Shown here in pieces: positions 35,283-45,300 of a stretch of 64,000 bases of DNA. This DNA is from Heterotrichella gracilis. Taxonomy: Eukaryota; Sar; Xanthophyceae; Tribonematales; Xanthonemataceae. Under the pieces are notes generated by a model, which ran no database searches, was not told the origin of the DNA, and saw only the letters and a program-made list of their open reading frames with translations. The position numbers and the translations under genes are program-made. Positions within the stretch are counted from its first letter, which is position 1. Each line of letters begins with the position of its first letter. The stretch lies in assembly GCA_032358255.1 (NCBI GenBank), contig JAULBX010028714.1, forward strand, positions 1-64,000, in the 5' to 3' direction.

Positions 35283-36515
35283 GTGTATGCAGACGCGTTT
35301 GCGGGCTCCTGGAGCACCCAAAATTTTCACGAAAGAATGGCAACGTGCTCCCCCCTTCTTGTTCAAGGTATAGAGACGACTGCCTCACCATCATCTGCCA
35401 CAACAGCCCAGCTGTCCTTGGTGTGTTCCAGGTGGCATCACCTGCTGCAAGGCCCCAGCGCCGTGTGGGAAACCATTGACGTCCAGGATACAACAGAATG
35501 GGAGAGTCTGCAACACCGGCTCCCTTGGCTACAAAACAGACTGCCTCGCACCAGCAGCCTGGGGTTGAGAGGGACGGTCCGGGAGGTCACCTATGTGAAC
35601 AGCCCTCACGTTTTCCAACAGCTGGTGGCTGCCGTGAACCCAGCTGTGCTTCAGTCACTTGTAGGGGTGGGAATGTCATCAGAGGTGGTTGCTGCACACG
35701 GTTTGAGGCATCTCATCGCCCTGACAGGCCTCACTCATCTAGGTTTGCAGGTCAACTTCTATGAAAGGGGCACATGTGTGCCCAACAGCCTCAGCCACCT
35801 GTCTGCCCTGCCACTGCTGAAGGAATTGGATATTGCAGCCGGACACAGCTACAACCACCCACGAGTCACGCCGCGCCTTCCCTACCTGCCCAGCGTCACC
35901 ACCCTCTCAGCGAAGTTCATGCCAACCAAGGAGGATACACACAACCTTCCCAACTTGCAGCGCTGCATGTTGGAGTTGTCCAACCTGCCACGCTCAGTCC
36001 CAGCCAACCTGTCTAACCTGTCCGGGCTGACTTCACTCCTTAGCCTCACCATAGTGATAGATGCCAGCCCTCCTATGCACTTCTTGAATAAGTGTTTCCC
36101 CTCCTCGCTGGTGGAGCTGCAGCTATGCAGAAGTGGCGGTGAAACCTTTGGTAGCATAAGGGAGGTGGAGGATCGCTACCCAGCGCTCCTGCCAGCCGTC
36201 GCCCCATTGCCCAACCTGCGCAAGCTGCTGGTGCTGTGCTACCCCATCGGGGACATGGGCGCCATTGTGGCAAGTCGCACGCACCTGGAGGAGCTTGGAG
36301 TCACACACAACCAGAAGACACCTCGGATGATGACAATTCCAATCATGCCCAATATGACACAGCTTGTGCTGGCGGGCCCTGCCTGTCAATGGACTGCAGT
36401 GGATGTCAGGCATGAAATTGAAATTCACCCAGCCAGCTTCTTGCTTCCCTTGCCCCACCAGACATCCAGACCTGCGCTGCCACTGCTGGGACCCTGCCCT
36501 GTATGCGCCCAGTGA
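35283..36515 (+). CDS. F-box-like / leucine-rich protein, 410 aa, single exon
   Basis: A long uninterrupted frame. Near the N-terminus TTAQLSLVCSRWHHLL and AVWETIDV match the second half of an F-box (L..VC+RW..L....LWE.IDL). The rest is rich in leucine with irregular LRR-like spacing, for example LTGLTHLGLQVNF, LPLLKELDIAAG, LPNLRKLLVLCYP and THLEELGVTHN. F-box/LRR proteins usually recruit substrates to SCF ubiquitin ligases; that role is inferred. It is intronless among intron-rich neighbours, which could mean a retrocopy. The ATG lies at the point where homology to the MYND array ends. An internal ATG at 35337 is an alternative start. The frame ends at 36515, but a second coding-like frame continues to 36852 (next entry). 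Confidence 0.6.
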   Translation: MYADAFAGSWSTQNFHERMATCSPLLVQGIETTASPSSATTAQLSLVCSRWHHLLQGPSAVWETIDVQDTTEWESLQHRLPWLQNRLPRTSSLGLRGTVREVTYVNSPHVFQQLVAAVNPAVLQSLVGVGMSSEVVAAHGLRHLIALTGLTHLGLQVNFYERGTCVPNSLSHLSALPLLKELDIAAGHSYNHPRVTPRLPYLPSVTTLSAKFMPTKEDTHNLPNLQRCMLELSNLPRSVPANLSNLSGLTSLLSLTIVIDASPPMHFLNKCFPSSLVELQLCRSGGETFGSIREVEDRYPALLPAVAPLPNLRKLLVLCYPIGDMGAIVASRTHLEELGVTHNQKTPRMMTIPIMPNMTQLVLAGPACQWTAVDVRHEIEIHPASFLLPLPHQTSRPALPLLGPCPVCAQ

Positions 36516-36852
36516 GCCACGGGGCGGAGGCTTCATCGTGCCCCAGGGACCAGGCCCACGAGTCACCTTACAGGGCAGCTATGGCAGGTACACCATGCAG
36601 CAGACAGAGCATCGTGATGACTTTTGGGACCCTGATGATCGGGACCATGGTCGCATCCCAATAATTTTCATTGAGGATACGCAGCTGGTTGGTCGAGCAG
36701 ACCTTGCTGCACAGGGTGAGGAGTACGCCTCTGCCAGGGCCTGGTTGTGGAAGCAGGCGCACTTCAAGCCCAGCTTCAGGAGGACATTGATGCCATCAGA
36801 CGACTATTACGAAGGCGTGGAGTACTGGCCTCCGGAAGACAAGTCCACCTGA
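36364..36852 (+). CDS. Overlapping frame continuing the F-box/LRR gene after a frame break
   Basis: From about 36472 a different frame reads coding-like sequence (HPDLRCHCWDPALYAPS, then FIVPQGPGPRVTLQGSYG and DSIRR-like charged sequence to EYWPPEDKST) up to TGA at 36852. No donor in the right phase precedes the CCCCACCAG acceptor-like site at 36471, so an intron does not cleanly join the two. A one-base indel in this allele, a sequencing error or a truncated C-terminus would explain it. The first ~35 codons of this frame are probably only overlap. Confidence 0.35.
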   Translation: MCWRALPVNGLQWMSGMKLKFTQPASCFPCPTRHPDLRCHCWDPALYAPSEPRGGGFIVPQGPGPRVTLQGSYGRYTMQQTEHRDDFWDPDDRDHGRIPIIFIEDTQLVGRADLAAQGEEYASARAWLWKQAHFKPSFRRTLMPSDDYYEGVEYWPPEDKST

Positions 36853-37773
36853 TTTGATACAAGGTTCATCTTTGCCTCCCGGGAGGATCATTTTGCCACT
36901 TTGCCACTTTGCCTCCCAGTGGATTTTTAAGACAAATTTTCAAGGCAAATGGCATGGCATGCAAGTATACGAGTAGTAGCAGTACTGCAATTAGCATGAT
37001 GATAATGGCATAACTGGCGGCCATTTTCAACGCAAAATGCTTTCATTTTCTCCTTGCAATTCCTCAGTAGTATGTTTTGCAATTGATCACCGCTGGCCGG
37101 GGCTAGGCCGCCTTGCCAAGTGGGCCAAGCCTGATGACACCCCTCAGCATGCCACGATGTATAATACTTTCCACAATGGATTGCAGTAGTATTCATAACA
37201 ACCAGTCTTCTGGGAGACTCCCCAACTGAGGGCTGCATTGCCAACGCCCTGGCGGTCAACAAGCAATGTAACAGGTGGCCTAGATTTAAATCCCAAAAGA
37301 GAGCAAATCACAGAGCAAACTATATGCCATTCGTGCTCTTGCAATTGCTTTTGCAGGCAGTGTTGATGCACTGAGTCAGATCTGACCAGGTCTTGTCTAA
37401 ATTGCCCTGGCCAGTGGCAGTACAAAAGAAAGGAAAGAAAAATAAAGCACCCATGCATGCGATGTTGCCCCGCACCGTGAGTGCCAGTGACTCCAGTCAA
37501 CCAGGTACCATCACTGGCTCCAACCCTTGCCCTCGTCCCTCGCCCATCACAACTTGCCAAGCACTGCTGCTGGCTAACTGCTGTTCAATGATTACTGCTG
37601 TCAGTTCTGGTCATTGCTATTCACTGGCCACACAGAAGCGGTCGCAGCTGTCCCCTCACCGCACCCTTGCCGCCCACCACCACGTGCCCAAATGCTCAAG
37701 TGCTGCCGCTGATCACCGGAAAACTGAGAAGTGATCGCAGCCTCAGCTCCCAATCTGTACCAGAAGTAAACCC
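36853..37773. other. Convergent spacer F-box/LRR gene / LON-domain gene
   Basis: Presumed 3' ends of both genes. It contains TTTGCCACTTTGCCACTTTGCC-type short direct repeats near 36890 and otherwise nothing I can support. Confidence 0.5.
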
Positions 37774-40700
37774 TTAGTCAGGGCCTCCGGGTGGCGGCGT
37801 GGGCCCCTCAGCAGGTGGGCTGCTGAGTGCTGATTCCAGGGCCACTGTGGCGCTCAGGTAACGGAGCGTGCCCTCCAAGATTTCCTTCTCCCGCCGAAGC
37901 CGATCTAGGGTGTTGCTCTCCTGTGGGCAGGGTTTTGAGGGTGGGTGGGTAAGGGTTTTCGAGTGTGGGCTTGGTGGGTAGGGCTATTGAGGGTAGCGGC
38001 AGGATGGTATGGATTCCTGCATAGAATTCAACAAAGCCAGAATTGCCAGTAAACTGCGCACACCTTGCGCCATGCAGCTCTGTCAAAAAACAAGCAGGCC
38101 TCATACCAACCAAGAACAATAAGCCACTAAAACCTTTTGCTAGGAAAATAATGCACATATATGGTAAAGAGAAAAGCAGCCATGGCATTGACAATACTCT
38201 GCAACACAACATAAAGGCAGCCCCTCCCGTCCAGCAGGTCCAAAACACACTCCAACACATTTAGTAAAGCAGCAAAATTCATGCAATTTAACTCCATATA
38301 ATTTCATTGTTTATTTCATTGTTCTCACCTCCAGCAGGACCTGTTGCTGCAGCTGTGAGTCTGCAAACAGCGACGCAATCCAGAAGGACAGGGGGCGGGG
38401 CGCAAGCTCACTCAGCTGCTCAGGCTCCAGCTGCTCCCTGGTGGCGATGATCTTCCTCACCTGGAGGAGGTAGGGCACAGGGGGTCAAAACGGCATTAAA
38501 AAATCAACCTTGAGGGAACACAGCTTTGGGGACATCACCAGCTCCACAGCGGATAAACATTTTGTCAAAATCAGCTAGAGTACTTCGCTTGCAAACAGAG
38601 GATTAAAAGGAGGTATAGGAACTGGCATCGCCACCAGATTCTATTATCACTGAATTATCCATGCTGCAACAATCTACTGTTTCACAGCGAGTGAAGCCAA
38701 CGTCATTGCTTGCAATTTTGTTGTTCTGCATGATTGATCTTTATCATCCTCACCTTGAGGTTGAGGCGCAGCACATTCTTGAACAGGTCTGCCACCTCTC
38801 GGGCCAGCTCGAAAGCCTGCACAAGAAAGAGAGGGAGCAAACGTGGGTTTGAGGCAGGTACATGTGTAGGTGCAAGGGGAAGGGCGTACATGACAGATGG
38901 AGTGTCAGGGAGCTTCAAAGGAGCACACAACACGCATTACATGCACTACATGCATACCCGTTAAAAACCGTTCTCGTTAAAAGCACGCATCATAGACCAA
39001 CTGCATTACAAAATCCGTGTGGGCAATACGTGCTTGATTACCATCTGTGAGCATGTCTATATGGGTACCACTTCCGACTGAGTCTGCATAGCCATACTAC
39101 TCTCCACACACACACACCACGCCTCATGCCAGGCCCCGGCCCCCATCCACCACGCACCCACCACCCGCCCCCGCCAACCCTCCTCCATCCAGCAGCTCCA
39201 TACGGGACTGCCCGAGGTTTCTAGGGTTTTGCATACGGTTTCCTAGGGCTTTGTGCCCACCTGCGGCGTGGTGTCCTCGTCTTCATCCAGCAGCTCCACC
39301 TCACACAGGAGCACATGTATGCATAGGGTTCCTAGAGTTTTGCATAGGGTGTCCTAGGGTTTTGTGCCCACCTGCGGCGTTATGTCCTCATCCTCATCCA
39401 GCAGCTCCACCTCACACAGGAGCACAGGCCGCTCCTGCACCACCTTCCGAATCCGGAACCTCTCCGTCCCTGTGCACCAAACACAGGTTACGTGTACAAT
39501 TCACGATTACCTTGGCAATCATGAGCAGAAGGCGCCACTCCCCTGTCTTTTCGCACCCCACGGGTGCAAAACTTACAATGACCCCGGTAGTTATACATCT
39601 GCATGTACAATTAGGGGTACATGTACCACTTCCATTCACATTTACTAACACCTAGTATATTACATGTACATCATGAAGGGAAATATACAGGTGCATTTAC
39701 AGGTGCAGCATGTACGGAAGGCGCCCCTTGCCGAGACCCGTGGCGGGTGCAATGGCGAGGGGCGCGCACCGGGGGACTGATATGTGCCCAGATTTGGATC
39801 AAGCATCCAGCAGCAGCAGCTGGGCTCGAGGTTCAAGGGCAACAGGGTAGGGTAAAAAGGTCTAGGGCTTAGGGTTTTGCAAGACTGACTTGAACCCGGA
39901 TCAAGCAACCAGCAGGGCTGTCCAGGCTTGCAGTGTAAGGCAGCAGATATTGGGTACAATGCCGCCAATGTATCGCAAGACAGGCGTCCATCCAGACGCA
40001 GTACACACAGGTGCATGTGTCGCACGGCGTGACATCCACAGTACCCATTCAGGTGCCCCAGTTAGGATGCATCCAGTGAGACCTTAGAACCCTCATTCAC
40101 ACCGCTGGGCGCATATCCAGTTACCTTTGTTTGTGACGATGATCTTCCCGTCCTCCATCCTCACGTGCTCCTGGATCTCCAGCACACATCCCACCGAGGC
40201 CAGCCCCCCCTCCTGGCTGACGTAGCACATGCCAAACTTGCGACTCCCACAGAAGGGGCTGTCAAGGTTCACCAGCCCTTCCTCAACCCTAAGAAGCATG
40301 GGTAGATGGGTGGGTGGTGTATGTGGGTGGGTTCGTGGGTGCAGAGTTGGTGATGGTGGGGTGGGGCGGGTAAGTGGGCAAATTGACGCAGAGCGCACAA
40401 GAATTGCAGAATGCATGGCTGGGACAACTGCTGTTGGGATGCACAATTGGATGCATATGCGGGGAGGATTATGGGATGGTGCGGGTTGGTGGGTACATAA
40501 TGCGGCGTGCGGCTGTAGGCTGAACTGCATGGATGCACTGTTGGCAATGCAGGGTTGGTGGCAAGCTGGAGCCAGGTGCGGTGGACACTGCATAGTGTCC
40601 TTTCACCCAGGTGTGCGCGCATGCTCTCCCCGTCTTTTACGCCGGTACAAAAACAGTGCTCAGCAGGGCCCACCACCATCGGGTTACATCCCGCAGTGCG

Positions 40701-41550
40701 GGAAAGGCATGATTGGATGCAATGCTGGTGCAAACCAAGGCCGTACAGTTGGGCGCATGATGCTAGCAAGGTGCCTCACTTTGAGGTGGAGAAGTGTGTG
40801 GTAGTGGTGCCTTCAGGGTGTGTGATCACTTGCACCAAATAGGAGGACTGCACCCAGCAGTGGGGCGATGGCAAGTCCGGATGCATGGCTGGGTGCAAGC
40901 TTAGGTAGTGCGAGCAGTTTTGCAGAGTTCAGGTAAGGCCAGGGAGTGTGTGGTCGTGCGCACATGGGTGTGGGCCCACTTACCCTTCCGCTGCCCCCAG
41001 CAAGGTACTGAAGAGGACCCGGTACCTGCACGGCCAAAAGTAAACAAGTGTTACCACACCACTGTTTGCACATATCTGGTTTGTATGCACAGTGCCACAG
41101 ATATGCATGATATGGCATCTCAGGACCATGCCATTAGAACATGGCAACTCCCTTTCCGCCCAGCTGTTCACTTCCAACGTCTCGTTTTGAAGACCTCCTG
41201 CTGGATTACCTTGCTTCAAATATCTGTAGCGGTATGGTAGCCTCTGGCAGTGCTACCAGCCCAAGTGGGAAGATAGGTAGCGTTTGCACTTTGCTCCCAG
41301 CGTCCCCAGCCATACACGTCGTCAGCTTTCTACCCAAACCAGAAATACCCCGTTGTGAAACAGCCCTGCTGCCCCATTGACGCCCAGATGATGTGCCGCT
41401 GCGCCGGAATGGAGCTGCATGTGTGGAGCTGTGTGGTTCCCTGAGCACGCAGCATTGCCTGTGGACATTGCCGCTGGTAGACACGCACGAAGGAGTAGCA
41501 ATGCGGGCATCCACGCAGCTTGCAAGACCCGTGGAAGCCATGACGACCAT
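37774..41550 (-). CDS. LON substrate-binding-domain protein, probably organelle-targeted, 328 aa, 7 exons
   Basis: Exons: 41550-41210, 41025-40984, 40288-40125, 39469-39372, 38816-38754, 38460-38329, 37920-37774; 987 nt, all phases fit, stop TAA. From residue about 89 the protein has the LON N-domain (PUA-like) pattern: LPIFPLGLVALPEATIPLQI followed by FEARYRVLF, then FGMCYVSQEGGLASVGCVLE, ERFRIRKVVQERPVL, and near the end PRPLSFWIASLFADSQLQQQ with LLE and a C-terminal helix. There is no AAA+ ATPase or Ser-Lys protease part, so it is a stand-alone LON-domain protein as found in plants and cyanobacteria, thought to work with protein quality control. The first ~80 residues are Ser/Arg-rich, nearly without acids, like a plastid transit peptide (inference). 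It is head-to-head with the MIP gene. A duplicated end of exon 4 sits at about 39255-39305. Confidence 0.87.
39250..39425 (-). repeat. Duplicated exon 4 end with donor (LON-domain gene)
   Basis: The exon end (39372-39420) coding CEVELLDEDEDITPQ is repeated at 39260-39305 as EVELLDEDEDTTPQ, each followed by GTGGGCAC. The copies are about 112 bp apart, and flanking intron sequence (TTTGTGCCCAC, CCTAGGGTTT) is repeated too. Confidence 0.88.
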
Positions 41551-42310
41551 CGACGGCTAGCAAAGCCCTCGCTGGTTTGAAGATGTTGCCTCACTGGGTT
41601 TGTTAGTGTGGCTAGATATCAGCCTGGCAACATCAATCCGTGGGTGCCCGATGCGGTATTTGTCTATGAAAGCAGAGACGCACCAATGGATTCACAACTG
41701 ATAACGACGCTGTACTCGACTAGTACCGTACAAGCCGGTGGTGTCCAGCTGCGAAGATAAGAGCAAACGGTGGGTGGGCTTTTGTGGGTTTTTGCAGGAA
41801 ACCTGTGGGGATTGGATGAGTCCCACGATGGCCGTTCTGACATCGTCTCGTGCACGCTTTCAGAGAGGAAGCTTGGGTAACCAAACAGGTTGTTGGCCCA
41901 ACAACCTGCTATCTTCACAATACTTGGGCAGTGATATCAACGCTGTGCCCCATCCCTAGCAAGGGCATGTGCATGCCACCGAACACACCTCACCTGAATA
42001 CCACGGCAACCAGTACGTGGGCTGTTGTCTTCAGCTCTTCTTCAACACGTCACATCCAATTGGGTTTGTATTTGCCAAAGCATACGCGAGAAGCCTGGTC
42101 GGAGAGCAGTGCATGCACCATTGTCCTTATGCATGCATTATGCATGCACTTTCCCTCCACTTTCCGTCCACCCAGTACGATTTTAGCCAACGTTTTCAAC
42201 CTCTACTAAAACCTGCAGGTTTTCTACTATAGTAAATGTCAGCACAAGCCATCCTTTGAATATATACCAACAACAGAAGACTAGGATTGCCTCGCCAGTG
42301 ACTGCACTCG
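41551..42310. promoter_or_regulatory. Divergent promoter region of LON-domain (-) and MIP (+) genes
   Basis: 760 bp between the two start codons. It holds a cluster of TGCATGCA-type palindromes at 42110-42150 (GTGCATGCACC, then TATGCATGCATTATGCATGC), the kind of RY-like motif bound by B3 factors in plants. Function is untested. No gene seen. Confidence 0.45.
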
Positions 42311-45300
42311 ATGCTAGGCCGAGCCGTGGGGCAGCTTGCCCTATGGAGCCGGCTATCCAAGCAGTACAGCATTGCCTCTATTGGCCTGTTTGGTCTGAAG
42401 GGCCTCCACCAGCCGTCAGACTGGCGCAGGCTAGTGCAGGACGGCATGCAGCGGTACGCCCCACACTGTGTGCACCCCCAATGCTCCTAGCACAGTGTGC
42501 ACTCCCTTCATGCTCCTCTAAGTGCACCACATCGTGGATACTGACTGCACTGGGCATGGCGTGTGGGATCTATAGTTGCACCTGTGCATAGTGTCCTGTC
42601 ACGGGTAACCTGCTTGCCACTTTGCTGCACAAGCGTGTCAGCGGTTTTAACGAGGTGGCCGTTCCTGAGCCATGGGTCAAACTAGGACCAAGGCCCTCAG
42701 TTTAAATCCCACGCCCATGGCATTGTGGTCCTGCACCCATGCAGGGCCACCAATTTGGACCCGTGCAGTGCCACCACATTTCACCCAGCAGTGAATTCCT
42801 TTTTCTTTTACCATACAGCGCCATGCCTTGCACCCATAGAACTCCACATTCTTGCACCATGCTTGCATCTTATCCCCGCCATGACGCAGCCCCATGCCGC
42901 ATGCCATGACAAGGGCCTCATGCTTATCTGTCTTGCCCAGGTGTGAGGGGCTGATCCAGGATGCAGTGCTGGCCCCGCCGTCAGTGGCCACTGTGCGCAT
43001 TTTGGATGAGATTTCAGACACGGTGGGTGGAAATTGTGACCCCAATGGTTGTGTCTATCAGGAGTCCTCATTTGGTACTTGCAGCATCCCTGTGCTGCAC
43101 CAGCATGAGATATAATTGATAAGGGTATAGTAATGATGCAGAATAATTATGATTATCACTTCACGCCTGGTACTTGGTGCTGGCAACACGCTGTGCTGCA
43201 CCAAGAAGGGCAGTAGATAAATAATAAAGATATGATCAATTGTTAATTCAATTCTGCTTGTTTGGTGGTGCTCCCACTTTGCTTATGTGCACAGAGACCT
43301 CGCCTGGCGAAATGCAGCCCAGGACGCCTGCCTGCATCTGGACGGGTTCATCGAGCATTTCATTACTACCACCTTATTTACAGCACCAAACATAGCACAG
43401 ATGCGCAAAACATTCACGTGCACGTGCCGCGCATGCCTGCAGGTGTGCCAACTGTTTGACACCGCCGAATTCTGTCGGAACGTGCACACAGGCCCCTCGT
43501 GGCGCTCCGCAGCTCATGTCTGCCTGCACATGTGATGTTGTGCGCACCCAGCTATATTGCTACCCCATTTACAGCAAAAGACGAGCGCAAAATGCGTCAA
43601 AACTCACACGCATGTGGCGCGCATGCCTGCAGGTGTGCCAGCTGTTTGACACCGCCGAGTTCTGTCGGAACGTGCACACAGACCCCTCATGGCGCTCCGC
43701 AGCCCAAGACGCCTGCCTACACCTAGGGGGTTTTGTGCACCAGCTCAACACCTGCCACCCGCTGTATACCGCCCTGAAAGCCGCACTACAGTCCTCCCCT
43801 GGAGGGCTGCGGTGGCAGCCGGATGGCGCCGGTGGGGGTTCTGGAATGGGTGGTGTGTGGGTGGGGGTGGGGCGCCAAACCCCTCCGGTGCGACAAGCCC
43901 ATGCCAGTCCCAGCAGGGAACACCCCGAGGCGGTTTGGGTGGGAGCTCGGGGTGGAGAGGATGGAGTGGGAGGGAGCGGGCAAGGGGGGGAAACGGGAGC
44001 ACAGGAGGGGAGGGAGGGGTGGAGCACTGAGGCTGTGCTTGTGGGGCAGATGCTGCTGCGTGATTTCGAGAAGAGTGGGATCCATTTGGAGGCGGACAAG
44101 CGGGATCGGTTGAGCGAGTTGACGGCAATGAACCACGAGGTAAAAACCTCTAGGAGGCAGTACCTTGCCTTCTCAAACCCTTGTAAGGCATGGGGTAGAA
44201 CCCTACCAAGACTTTGCCTCACCCTGTGAAATACATCCCACTGAGAATTGTGCTGTCACCCTTTTTGGTGCTGGTGCTGGTGTAGATTTTGGTGTTGGCA
44301 ATGGTGTGGGCTTGGGCACTGTTTTTGCATCTTGCAACTTGCCTGGCAAGGGTTTCTCCTGCAAGCAAGAAAGCCCTAACCCCCCCTGCCCTGTCCCTCC
44401 GCAGCTGGGCATGGCATTCGGCAACAACCTGACAGAGGTTGAGCAGCTAGGGTGGATCCAGCTGCCAGAGCACCAGGCGCACGCGGTGCAAGGGGTGCGC
44501 GGTATGGTCAGGATGAAAGGGGACGCCAGGGGATCGGTGCGCATCGCTGCGGATCAGCAGTCGCTCAACGCTGTGCTGCGGCATGTGGTGGATGGGGATG
44601 TGCGAAAACAGGTGCGGGAGTAGGGAATAGGTGATCTAATGGGTATGAGTAATTCAACAACGTGTTGCAACATGTGGAGGGTAAGAGTCATAAATGCAAC
44701 TTCAATGCAATGAGCCCTCATGCAAACCTAATGCAAATGTATCATGATGGTGGCGTGACTGGTTGGCGCAAGGTGTTAGCAGGATGGGCTGCTAATCTGC
44801 CTGCACTGCTGCAGCGCATGTAGGTAAGGAAATAAGTAAAACTACACTACTGCCAACCCGTCTGGCGGCCAAGCTGGAGGGTCGCAGCACGCCGCATGCA
44901 ACCCTGGCAATACCATTCCGCAACCCTAACTTCTTATATTACCCCAACCCAACCCTACCACAGGCCTACCTGGCGGGGTACCAGCATCCCGCGGCCAACC
45001 GCGAGGTACTCGACAGCCTGCTGCAGACCAGGCACGACATGGCAAACCTGCTGGGCGCACCCTCCTATGCACACTACCAGGCTGACGCGGCCACCCTGGC
45101 TGGGTCACCCGATGCGGTGCTTGACTTCCTTCACACCCTTGCAGAGGACATCCGACCAAAGGTGAACCCTAGACCCTGCACCTTGAAAGATGCCAGATGC
45201 CATGTCGCGGGCATGGCACATGGGTTGGTTGGTCATGGTGTCAAACATGCACAACACATGCACCTACTGAACCCCCCAGACCCCATCCCCGTCACACAAT

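Larger units (their letters stand above)
16030..35283 (-). repeat. Tandem array of a MYND gene, period about 9 kb, 2.1 units
   Basis: The same exon (coding LWASGAVRALARALVA or close variants) occurs at 16475-16191, 25649-25347 and 34583-34287, giving periods of 9174 and 8934 bp. Homology covers exons, introns and the spacer between units (for example the block near 19245-19285 recurs near 27940-27980). The left limit falls inside an intron near 16030 and the right limit at about 35283 in a different intron, so the left copy keeps only 5' exons, the right copy only the later exons, and only the middle copy is complete. Confidence 0.88.

Noticed and set aside
16030-35283. MYND array as three functional genes
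   Set aside because: Copy 1 ends inside an intron and copy 3 has a frameshift, two stops and no 5' exons.
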